A stretch of 64,000 nucleotides of DNA from Candidatus Peregrinibacteria bacterium (GTDB lineage Bacteria; Patescibacteriota; Gracilibacteria; Peribacterales; Peribacteraceae), in contig JAUSFD010000012.1 of the NCBI GenBank assembly GCA_030649955.1, forward strand, positions 1 to 64,000, read 5' to 3'. Each line of letters begins with the position of its first letter. Within the stretch, counting starts at the first letter, position 1. Shown piece after piece: positions 57,327 through 64,000 of this stretch. Both the position numbers and the translations under genes were made by a program. The notes below the pieces were generated by a model. It saw only the letters and a program-made list of their open reading frames with translations, made no database searches and was not told where the DNA came from.

Positions 57327-58685
57327 ATGCGCTTCGCGTGGTTCACCGCTCTCCTGGTCCTCCTGCAGCCGATCGCTGCAGCGGCTTCGATCTTCCCGGA
57401 CGTGCTCGATGACCACCTGCACCGTGAAGCGATTGAACGCCTCGTCGGTACGCAGGTGATCGGAGGCCACCCGGACGGGACGTTTCGCCCCAACGATCCC
57501 GTGGATCGCGCGGCAATGCTGAAGATGCTCTACAAAGCGAGTGGCAAAACACCGGACCCTTCGCACGTGAAGTGCTTCAAGGACGTTCCCGAGGGGAGCT
57601 GGTTCGAGCCGTTCGTGTGCGATGCTGCTGCGAATAGGTACATCGCGGGCTACAGCGACGGCACCTTCCGTCCGGGGAATAATGTGAACAGGGTGGAGGC
57701 AATCAAGATGATCACCCTCGTGCTGGGAATCACCGTCCCGGAAATCAGTGACATCAATCGCGAGGTGCTACAGTTCGTCGATGTCTCCACGTCCGCGTGG
57801 TACACGAAGTACCTGTACACCGCGTTTGTGACGGGCATCCTCCCCATTCCCGGCCAGGATGGATCGCGCTTCTACCCCGAGTGGCCGCTGCTCCGGAGTG
57901 AAGCTGCAGCGTACATCCACAACGCTCTGAAAGTAGATCTGCAGGCGGAGCGGAAGGAGACGGAGGAAATTCTCCAGGAGGAGCAGGCACGGGAAGAGGC
58001 ACGCCCCAATCGTGCGAGCAGTTCGTCGACGAGCAAGAGTGAGGGGCCAAAGGCGCGCATCCTCGATACCGATTTCCCCTTCACCGATAGTCAGCTGTTC
58101 GAGGAGAAGCAGTCGACGTCGTACCGCTTCGGACTCAAGGCGCAGACGACCGTCGATGTGGTGGTGTCGCTCAAGGCTGGTCAAGAAGGCAAGGTGAGCT
58201 GTCGCCTCTACAAACTGGGGAAGGATGGCTACAGCAACGAGTACTACCTGGGCCTCCAGGAGGGTGCGAGCTGCTACGTGCGCGCGGTGGTGCCCGTCGG
58301 TGACTACCAACTCCAGTTGCAGCCGACAGCGGCGAATACACAGTACGAAGTATCTGCGAAGGAAGGAGAAGGCGATGGGAATGACGGATTCCTCCAAGCG
58401 AAGGCACTCAAGCGCGGCGTGCTGCGTACAGAGGTGCTCGATGGCAACGACTACGAGGATTGGTTCAGCTTCACCGTGACGGTGGAGACGCAGATGGCGC
58501 TCGAGGTGACGGGCGCGACGCGCCAACGCTGCATCATCTACCCGATGGCAGACGTCGACATCTTTGGATTCTCTGGACCCGAGTGCAACGCGAACTACCT
58601 CTACCCACCGGGGACGTACCTCGTCGGCGTCGGGCACACGGCACCTAGGGCGGAGCGGCAGACGTATTCGATCCGGTTGAAGTAA
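57327..58685 (+). CDS. SLH-domain surface protein with C-terminal PPC-like domain
   Basis: 452 aa from ATG 57327. Signal peptide RFAWFTALLVLLQPIAAAAS. Three SLH repeats: FPDVLDDHLHREAIERLVG with IGGHPDGTFRPNDPVDRAAM, FKDVPEGSWFEPFVCDAAAN with AGYSDGTFRPGNNVNRVEA, and FVDVSTSAWYTKYLYTAFVT. A Ser/Glu/Arg linker (about 210-240) leads to a C-terminal beta domain of the bacterial pre-peptidase type (DGNDYEDWFSFTVTVETQMA). It lies between rib genes but is probably unrelated to them. Confidence 0.9.
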   Translation: MRFAWFTALLVLLQPIAAAASIFPDVLDDHLHREAIERLVGTQVIGGHPDGTFRPNDPVDRAAMLKMLYKASGKTPDPSHVKCFKDVPEGSWFEPFVCDAAANRYIAGYSDGTFRPGNNVNRVEAIKMITLVLGITVPEISDINREVLQFVDVSTSAWYTKYLYTAFVTGILPIPGQDGSRFYPEWPLLRSEAAAYIHNALKVDLQAERKETEEILQEEQAREEARPNRASSSSTSKSEGPKARILDTDFPFTDSQLFEEKQSTSYRFGLKAQTTVDVVVSLKAGQEGKVSCRLYKLGKDGYSNEYYLGLQEGASCYVRAVVPVGDYQLQLQPTAANTQYEVSAKEGEGDGNDGFLQAKALKRGVLRTEVLDGNDYEDWFSFTVTVETQMALEVTGATRQRCIIYPMADVDIFGFSGPECNANYLYPPGTYLVGVGHTAPRAERQTYSIRLK

Positions 58686-58725
58686 TCCTCTTCGGTCATC
58701 GTTGATATCAGCAGTTTCTCCGATG

Positions 58726-58870
58726 GGGAAATCCCAAAACCCAAAAAACAAAACCCAAAGAAGCTCCAAACCCCAATATTCCAAAGTGTTTCCGCTTGGG
58801 ACTTTCTCACTGTTCTGTGTGTTGGATTTTGTGATTTTTTTTGGGTTTGGGGTTTGCTTTTTGGATTTTT
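58726..58870. repeat. heptamer-repeat hairpin (CCCAAAA type)
   Basis: The left arm CCCAAAACCCAAAAAACAAA (58733 on) pairs with the right arm TTTTTTTGGGTTTGGGGTTT (about 58838 on), with a loop of about 25 nt. It is the longest of the set and lies directly upstream of the ribBA promoter. Confidence 0.7.
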
Positions 58871-58887
58871 CTCACCTTGGTGAGATG

Positions 58888-58893
58888 TATACT
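58888..58893 (+). promoter_or_regulatory. -10 box of ribBA
   Basis: TATACT, then GTCCTTCC (8 nt), then ATG 58902. Same box and gap as at 9633. Confidence 0.6.
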
Positions 58894-58901
58894 GTCCTTC
58901 C

Positions 58902-60110
58902 ATGTCCCTCGCTACAATCCCTCAGGCTCTGGATGCGCTCCGCTTGGGCAAATTCGTCATCGTCGTCGACGATGAGGATCGTGAGAATGAGGGAGATCTG
59001 GTCCTCGCTGCGGAGCACACGACCGTCGATAAGATGGCGTTCCTCATCCGGCACACGGGTGGAGTCGTCTGCCTTGCTCTGAGCAACGAGATCGCGGACG
59101 TGCTCGACCTCCCGCCGATGGTGGAGCACAACACCTCCCGCCGGTCGACGCCGTTCACGGTGAGCATCGAGGCGAGAGACGGAATCGAGACGGGCATCTC
59201 CGCCGCGGATCGCACGCACACTGTGCTGGCCGCAATCAATCCCATCGCACGCGCAGAAGATCTGACGCGCCCCGGACACGTCTTCCCTCTCCGCGCGCAG
59301 GACGGCGGCGTCCTCACGCGCGCGGGACACACAGAGGCTTCGGTGGACTTGAGCAAGCTCGCGGGAATGCGATCGGGCACAGTGATCAGCGAGCTCATGC
59401 ACGATGACGGGACGATGCTGCGTCTCCCCGCACTTGAGGAGTTCGCGCGCGAGCACGATATCCCCCTCGTCTCCATCGCGGACCTCATTGCTTGGCGTCG
59501 CCAGCACGAGACGTTCGTGCGTATGGAAGCGGAGAGCGACCTGCAGACGGACACGGGACTGTGGAAATTGCGTGTGTACACGGACACGCTCACCGGTCGC
59601 GAGCACGTTGCGCTCATCAAGGGGAAGGTCGAGGCGACGGTGCCGGTACTCGTCCGCGTGCATTCAGAGTGTCTCACGGGAGACGTCTTCGGTTCGCTCC
59701 GTTGCGATTGCGGCGCACAGCTCGTGCACGCCATGGAAGCCATTGAGAAGGAGGGGAGCGGTGTCCTCCTCTACATCCGCCAGGAGGGCCGGGGCATTGG
59801 ACTCATCAACAAAGTGCGCGCGTACTCCCTCCAGCAGAGTGAGGGACTCGACACCGTGGAGGCGAACGTACGCCTGGGTCTGCCCGTCGATCTTCGCGAG
59901 TACGGTGTCGGTGCACAGATTCTCAAGGACATCGGCGTCGGGAAACTCCGTCTCCTCACGAACAATCCGAAGAAGATTATCGGACTCGATGGGTTCGGTC
60001 TCGAAGTGGTGGAGCAAGTGCCCATCGAAGTGCAGACACTCTCGGAAGATCAGCGACGCTACCTGCGTACAAAGAAAGAGAAGCTCGGACACATCCTGCG
60101 TCATGTGTGA
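58902..60110 (+). CDS. ribBA: bifunctional DHBP synthase / GTP cyclohydrolase II
   Basis: 402 aa. The N-terminal RibB domain has DDEDRENEGDLVLAAEH, RPGHVFPLRA and RAGHTEASVDL. The C-terminal RibA domain has VHSECLTGDVFGSLRCDCG (three Cys zinc site), RQEGRGIGL, LREYGVGAQIL and LLTNNPKKI. It supplies both precursors of riboflavin. ribD (deaminase/reductase) is not in the window, so the pathway needs it elsewhere. Confidence 0.96.
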   Translation: MSLATIPQALDALRLGKFVIVVDDEDRENEGDLVLAAEHTTVDKMAFLIRHTGGVVCLALSNEIADVLDLPPMVEHNTSRRSTPFTVSIEARDGIETGISAADRTHTVLAAINPIARAEDLTRPGHVFPLRAQDGGVLTRAGHTEASVDLSKLAGMRSGTVISELMHDDGTMLRLPALEEFAREHDIPLVSIADLIAWRRQHETFVRMEAESDLQTDTGLWKLRVYTDTLTGREHVALIKGKVEATVPVLVRVHSECLTGDVFGSLRCDCGAQLVHAMEAIEKEGSGVLLYIRQEGRGIGLINKVRAYSLQQSEGLDTVEANVRLGLPVDLREYGVGAQILKDIGVGKLRLLTNNPKKIIGLDGFGLEVVEQVPIEVQTLSEDQRRYLRTKKEKLGHILRHV

Positions 60111-60284
60111 TTCGGCTTCGCGATTCGCATTCACTGATGTTCAATACGGTGAGTGCGAAAAAAAATCACAGAAGTTATTTTTTGCACGAGAGCACATTTT
60201 CTTTCTCACGCTGCACGAATGATCTTTTCTTTTCCGCGGGAACACGTACAGTTGTAGGAGTTATTTTTATTCCCCAACTTTCCC

Positions 60285-60362
60285 ATGGCTACGAAGAAGA
60301 AGAAAAAGACAGCCAGGAAGTCTGTGAAGCGCAAGAGCGCAACCAAGAGGCGCAAGCGGTAG
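60285..60362 (+). CDS. 25-residue highly basic protein
   Basis: ATG 60285 to TAG: MATKKKKKTARKSVKRKSAT then KRRKR. 14 of 25 residues are Lys or Arg. It is followed directly by a good terminator, so it is a monocistronic gene. It resembles histone-tail or bTHX-like peptides and probably binds DNA or rRNA. It is too short for database-style recognition here. Confidence 0.65.
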   Translation: MATKKKKKTARKSVKRKSATKRRKR

Positions 60363-60386
60363 TCCAGCCTTCTTCGCTGGAATCAC

Positions 60387-60418
60387 ACGCCACTTCTCAC
60401 GAAGTGGCGTTGTTGTAT
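60387..60418 (+). terminator. intrinsic terminator of the basic-peptide gene
   Basis: ACGCCACTTC-TCAC-GAAGTGGCGT is a perfect 10-bp stem followed by TGTTGT. A smaller CCAGC/GCTGG hairpin precedes it at 60364-60380. Confidence 0.75.
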
Positions 60419-60467
60419 GTACGGAAGAATCATCGGAGAAGTACTCGCATCTGCTTGATGGCATCTT

Positions 60468-60473
60468 TACACT
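60468..60473 (+). promoter_or_regulatory. -10 box of the M20 peptidase gene
   Basis: TACACT, 7 nt before ATG 60481. Confidence 0.5.
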
Positions 60474-60480
60474 GCCCCCG

Positions 60481-61554
60481 ATGGAACGGAAACTCATCGA
60501 ATGGCTGCGGACGTTCATCGCTTTTCCGACGGTGCAGGACAACGCGCCGGCGAAGCGCGAGTGCCTCCAGTGGATTGGCGAAACCTTCCTTGCAGAGTGG
60601 GAAGGCGAGCGCATGGAGGGCGACATCGGTGGTGCACCGTACCTCTACCTGCGTCATCCGTCACCGGAGTTCCTCTGGTTCGCGCACATTGATGTCGTGC
60701 CGGGGAATCCCGAGCAGTTCATCCTGCAGGTGGACGGTGATCGTGCGTACGGTCGCGGCACGAAGGACATGAAGGGTGCGTCACTCCCATTCCTGTGTGC
60801 GCTGCGCTCTGTCCTCGCAGAGGGGAAGCGTCCAGCCGTGAGCGTGCTCCTCACGAGTGACGAGGAAGTGGGTGGTGCGAGTATCGCGGGTCTCGTGGAG
60901 GGTGGTGTCACGGCGCCGATCGCCTGTACTCCAGATAGCGGCAACAATCCGGCGATCATTGTGGAGCACAAGGGATCCGCGTGGGCGAAGCTCATTGTGG
61001 AGGGGAAGGATGCGCACGCGTCGTGGCCGTGGACGGGAGAGAATCCCATCCCGCTCCTCGCGCACGCGATCGAAGTGCTCACCGATGCGTTCCCCGTTCC
61101 GTTGCAGGAAGAGTGGGGTATGACCGTCACCCCTACCCAGCTCTCCGCAAGCGATGCGGTGAACAAAATCCCCGATCGTGCGGTTGCTTCCCTCGATATC
61201 CGCTTCCCCTACGACGTGTGCACGCAGGTCGATCAGGCACTCGAGCTCGTGCGGGCGGCGCTCCCGGAGGGGTGCACGCTCGAGCTTGTTCGCGGAGCAG
61301 CACCACTCCGAACAGCGCCAGATCATCCACGCATCCTCGCACTCAAGCGCCTGATTCATGAAGTGACGGGGGAGGAGATTCCCATCGGACGCGAGCACGG
61401 CGCATCGGATGCTCGCCACTTCAGCAAGCACGGCATTCCCGCATTCATCTACGGTCCGGTGGGCGGCGGTATCCACAGTAAAGAAGAGTGGATCTCCCTC
61501 ACTTCACTGGTGCACTACTGCGAGATCGAGAGGAGACTCCTCCTGGCGGTTTGA
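60481..61554 (+). CDS. M20-family peptidase (ArgE/DapE-like)
   Basis: 357 aa. Metal site: FAHIDVVPG, GRGTKDMKG, TSDEEVGG and the C-terminal HSKEEW. The dimerisation domain starts KGSAWAKLIVEGKDAHAS. Motif spacing fits DapE/ArgE-type amide hydrolases, so an N-acyl amino acid or dipeptide substrate is likely. Its 3' end overlaps the convergent aminotransferase gene by 51 bp. Confidence 0.88.
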   Translation: MERKLIEWLRTFIAFPTVQDNAPAKRECLQWIGETFLAEWEGERMEGDIGGAPYLYLRHPSPEFLWFAHIDVVPGNPEQFILQVDGDRAYGRGTKDMKGASLPFLCALRSVLAEGKRPAVSVLLTSDEEVGGASIAGLVEGGVTAPIACTPDSGNNPAIIVEHKGSAWAKLIVEGKDAHASWPWTGENPIPLLAHAIEVLTDAFPVPLQEEWGMTVTPTQLSASDAVNKIPDRAVASLDIRFPYDVCTQVDQALELVRAALPEGCTLELVRGAAPLRTAPDHPRILALKRLIHEVTGEEIPIGREHGASDARHFSKHGIPAFIYGPVGGGIHSKEEWISLTSLVHYCEIERRLLLAV

Positions 61555-62820
61555 TGTCCCGTCCTTCGCAGCAGTAACGATGCGTGCGATCGCATCGAGT
61601 CCGCGTTCGAGGGTCGGCAGATCCGGCCCGAAGCTGAGGCGACAGGCATGTTCGTAGCGCGAGTGCTTGCGACGCTTCCCTGGATTCACGTCGAAGAACA
61701 TCCCCGGGACTGTGATCACCCGTTCCCGCAGTCCCGCTTCGAAGAACGCCATCCCGTCATTGAGTGGTGCTGGTAATGCGCTCAAGTCTGCCCAGCAGTA
61801 GAACGATCCTCGCGGCGGATGTGGTACCCGAATGCCGAGGGCCTGGAGACGAGAGAGCACGTAATCACGTTTCTTGTGGAAGTGACGCTGGAGTGATGCG
61901 CAGTCCTGGACGACGAGAGCGGGATCGAGGAGGGGAACGGTCGCACGCTGCAGAGGGTGCGGAGCACCGCCATCGAGGAAGGATCCTGCGCTCGCCAACG
62001 ATTCAATGACGCTCTTTGGCCCCAGCGTCCAGCTAATGCGCCATCCGGGGTAGCGCCAGTTCTTCGTCAGACCATCGATGATTACCACGGGATCGCTCTC
62101 GACGTCGTCGATGTGCGCAGCAGCAGAGACCATGCCATGCGTAGTTTCCGTCGGTAGTGCATCGTACACGTAGTGCGAGTAGAACTCATCGACGATGAGC
62201 GTTGTTTCACATTCGCGAGCGATCTCTGTCCAAGCAGCGAGTTCCGCCCCACGCACGTGCTGACCAGTAGGGTTCGTCGGATTACTCAGGAGAATCGCGC
62301 TCAACCCCCGTCCAAGGATCTCCTGCTTCAGCTCCGCCGGAGAGATGCGGTACCCTCGCTCCTCAGAGAGGAGGATGGGGATCGGAGTGAACGCCTTGAA
62401 CATCGTGAGCAGCTCCTCGTACGCCGTGTAGTCCGGGATGAAGTGCCCCATGTTCACATCACTGAGCGACGCAGCAACACGGGCGAGTGCGAGTCTCCCC
62501 CCGCCGGAGATCGCGACGTTCTCCGCAGTGTACTTGGATGATTTCCCGCTGCGATATAGCGTGTTGTAGAGGTGTGCGACTGCCTCGCGCAATTCCCGGA
62601 GACCCGCGATCGGCGTGTACTCGTGCTCCGAATCCTCGAGGTCGATGTGGTCGATGCGGGCTATTCCGCCGGGGAGCATCCCTGTCTCCGGCGCCCCCTG
62701 TCCCAGGTTCGCCCACGTGGAATCGCCGGTGGTGAATCCGCACTCCATAGCGCGGTGCGACACGTAGATCACGCCTGTACGGGGTACAGTGCGGAAGCCG
62801 GGGAGGAGGGGAGGAGTCAT
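61504..62820 (-). CDS. pyridoxal-phosphate aminotransferase, class I/II
   Basis: 438 aa from ATG 62820. Fold-type I motifs: SGGGRLALARVAASL (cofactor phosphate loop), LLSNPTNPTGQHV, DEFYSHYVYD and GLTKNWRYPGWRISW, where K forms the Schiff base and R binds the substrate carboxylate. Substrate not predictable (AspC/AlaT/Dap-type family). Confidence 0.9.
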   Translation of the reverse strand: MTPPLLPGFRTVPRTGVIYVSHRAMECGFTTGDSTWANLGQGAPETGMLPGGIARIDHIDLEDSEHEYTPIAGLRELREAVAHLYNTLYRSGKSSKYTAENVAISGGGRLALARVAASLSDVNMGHFIPDYTAYEELLTMFKAFTPIPILLSEERGYRISPAELKQEILGRGLSAILLSNPTNPTGQHVRGAELAAWTEIARECETTLIVDEFYSHYVYDALPTETTHGMVSAAAHIDDVESDPVVIIDGLTKNWRYPGWRISWTLGPKSVIESLASAGSFLDGGAPHPLQRATVPLLDPALVVQDCASLQRHFHKKRDYVLSRLQALGIRVPHPPRGSFYCWADLSALPAPLNDGMAFFEAGLRERVITVPGMFFDVNPGKRRKHSRYEHACRLSFGPDLPTLERGLDAIARIVTAAKDGTSNRQEESPLDLAVVHQ

Positions 62821-62951
62821 GGGGAGGGGGGGGGGAGAGTACTGGAAAAACACCCTCGTGTCTGGGAGGGTGCGCGTAGAGTTCTTGGATTACGCGACGC
62901 CCTCCAGCCTAAGGCTGGCTGCTGCTACTGCGGCGGCGACGCGGAGGGATC

Positions 62952-63536
62952 TCACACGGGAATGCTAGGCTCCGGCCGCGGCGATGGCAAGCCAACCTTC
63001 GCGAAGTGCGCAGTGGCATTGGGGAGAGCAATCTTCTGCCCGGCAGCAACGCCATTGCGATCGGTTGGAGGGGTGATAACGCTGAACATCGCAAATCTTC
63101 CCGTCTTCGTCTGCCTCGTCACGTGCTTGAGGTGATGCACTTCCCGCAGGATCTGGTCTTCGAGGGGATCTTCGCCCGTCATCATAGGAGAATTCATCCT
63201 GTGCTTGAGTGCATCGATACTCCGAGTGATTTCGTGCAGCGCACTCTCGAGCAGGGGAGTGAGCCCCTCCTCCTGCCGATCATTCGTGTTGGAGGTGAAC
63301 AGGAATGGATTCTGGAAAATCGTGTGGTGCACGCGAATAGTTTCGAGGAGGAAGAGCCAGAGCTTCCACGAGAAGGCTCCAGACAGGGTCATCACGCATC
63401 CGCCGAGTGCCTCGTACTTGGCGACAATCGCAGGTTGCTCAGAGAGGGTCTGGACACACAGAATGGTGGGCGCGGGAATCGCGCGATCGCTCGGTGGAGG
63501 CTGATCAGTAGGGAGAGTGGCGCGGAAATGGTTCAT
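62952..63536 (-). CDS. hypothetical protein
   Basis: 194 aa with one moderately hydrophobic helix (SGAFSWKLWLFLLETIRV) and a helical middle part (LTPLLESALHEITRSIDALKHR) preceding a Pro-rich end. It is not recognised. The start is preceded by TATTCT with a 15-nt gap. Confidence 0.6.
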   Translation of the reverse strand: MNHFRATLPTDQPPPSDRAIPAPTILCVQTLSEQPAIVAKYEALGGCVMTLSGAFSWKLWLFLLETIRVHHTIFQNPFLFTSNTNDRQEEGLTPLLESALHEITRSIDALKHRMNSPMMTGEDPLEDQILREVHHLKHVTRQTKTGRFAMFSVITPPTDRNGVAAGQKIALPNATAHFAKVGLPSPRPEPSIPV

Positions 63537-63719
63537 GGGAGTGGGAGAACGAGAATACGAAAAAACACCATCTCTGGCTTGCAGAGGGGGAAATCAGAGC
63601 GAAGTTCGACTACGCCCTCTGGCCCCTCTGCTGTCCGCAGGAGGAGGAAGTGGGGGAGAAGCCGACTCTGTAGGCACCATTCATCGCTTCGAGCGTAAGG
63701 ACTCGTGAAGGGAGTGTCA

Positions 63720-63810
63720 ATGATGAATGCAGAATTTTGAATCTTGAATCATGGGCACATGCTCCTGAAGAACGAGGCATTCAAGATTCACGATTCATGA
63801 TTCAAGCTTC
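63720..63810. repeat. heptamer-repeat hairpin (TTGAATC type)
   Basis: The left arm TTTTGAATCTTGAATCATGG (63731 on) pairs with the right arm CATGATTCAAGCTTCA plus the preceding CATTCAAGATTCACGATT. It lies just past the clpB stop. Confidence 0.65.
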
Positions 63811-64000
63811 ACGTTTTCTTTTTCACAATCGTCAATTTCCCATCCACCAGGTCGATCTTCACAGCATCCCCCTCCTTGATCTTCCCCTCAATGATCTCCA
63901 GGGAGAGCTGATCCAGGATCTCGTTCTGGATCAAGCGCTTGAGGGGCCGCGCTCCGTAGAGCTCGTCGAAGCCGGTGGTTGCGAGGTACTCCAGAGCCTT
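63809..64000 (-). CDS. clpB: ATP-dependent chaperone ClpB, C-terminal end (partial)
   Basis: The last 63 codons only; the gene continues past the window edge. The sequence KALEYLATTGFDELYGARPL with KRLIQNEILDQLSLEIIEGK matches the Clp D2-small domain (GxDxxYGARPLKR). The end is KLTIVKKKT then TGA (63811-63809). The ClpB assignment rather than ClpC/A rests on this short end and is probable. Confidence 0.75.
   Translation of the reverse strand, partial: KALEYLATTGFDELYGARPLKRLIQNEILDQLSLEIIEGKIKEGDAVKIDLVDGKLTIVKKKT

Noticed and set aside
62822-62845. G-rich/C-rich run before the aminotransferase as a G-quadruplex or promoter element
   Set aside because: A single homopolymer-like run next to the start. 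It fits the pyrimidine-rich leaders seen at several genes, and four regular G-tracts are lacking.
1-64000. CRISPR array
   Set aside because: No series of equal-length direct repeats with unique spacers was seen. The repetitive stretches are short-unit hairpins or coding repeats.

Overview
The window reads as a chromosome segment of a small-genome bacterium with moderately high G+C, most likely a Patescibacteria/CPR lineage near Peribacteria or Peregrinibacteria. That placement is inference from style: an AlaRS with no C-terminal domain, SLH surface proteins, GT-C membrane enzymes, many small unrecognised membrane proteins, scarce Shine-Dalgarno sites and many starts sitting 6-10 nt after a -10 box (apparently leaderless mRNAs). 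UGA is used as stop, so the Gracilibacteria/Absconditabacteria code does not apply.

Layout. 1-2.1 kb: a cytosolic sensor kinase with a 28-residue coiled-coil repeat and a decapitated response regulator. 2.1-12.7 kb: DCC-family protein, tRNA-Asn, Trm11-like methylase, a GT-C enzyme with an exported partner, alaS, an RsbW-like ATPase, a membrane sensor kinase with an EF-hand loop and a YdeI-like protein. 12.65-27.63 kb: an accretion of integrative elements stacked at the 3' end of the tmRNA gene. From old to young these are a Fic module, a one-gene module, and a 13.5 kb element. The large element carries a DUF4145 protein, type I restriction-modification (hsdRMS), a RarA-C-like protein, a tyrosine recombinase, an XRE/ImmA pair and a large serine recombinase. 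Each module is bounded on the left by an att scar that still encodes the displaced C-terminus of a serine recombinase. 27.6-38.3 kb: tmRNA (with a 32-codon tag), small membrane and exported proteins, an HNH protein, methyltransferase, YdjC-like deacetylase, a second GT-C enzyme and an SLH protein. 38.3-42.8 kb: an isoleucyl-tRNA synthetase interrupted by two complete histidine-phosphatase domains, preceded by a duplicated ileS start. 42.9-56.1 kb: helical-repeat protein, M20 hydrolase, a possible acetyltransferase, a Rel-like (p)ppGpp hydrolase fused to an EamA transporter, Nudix, thiol-redox protein, phosphoesterase and uvrA. 56.2-60.1 kb: ribE-ribH, an SLH/PPC protein and ribBA. 60.2-64 kb: a 25-residue basic protein with its own terminator, M20 peptidase, aminotransferase, an unknown protein and the C-terminal end of clpB.

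Cross-cutting structure. At least eight hairpins have arms built from loose 7-8 nt tandem units, with a different unit at each locus. One of them lies in frame inside ileS. About sixteen genes share a TAnnnT-like -10 box 6-10 nt before the start codon. The strongest candidates for undescribed biology are the recombinase whose C-terminus is exchanged on integration at tmRNA together with its serial scars, the IleRS-phosphatase fusion, and the Rel-transporter fusion.
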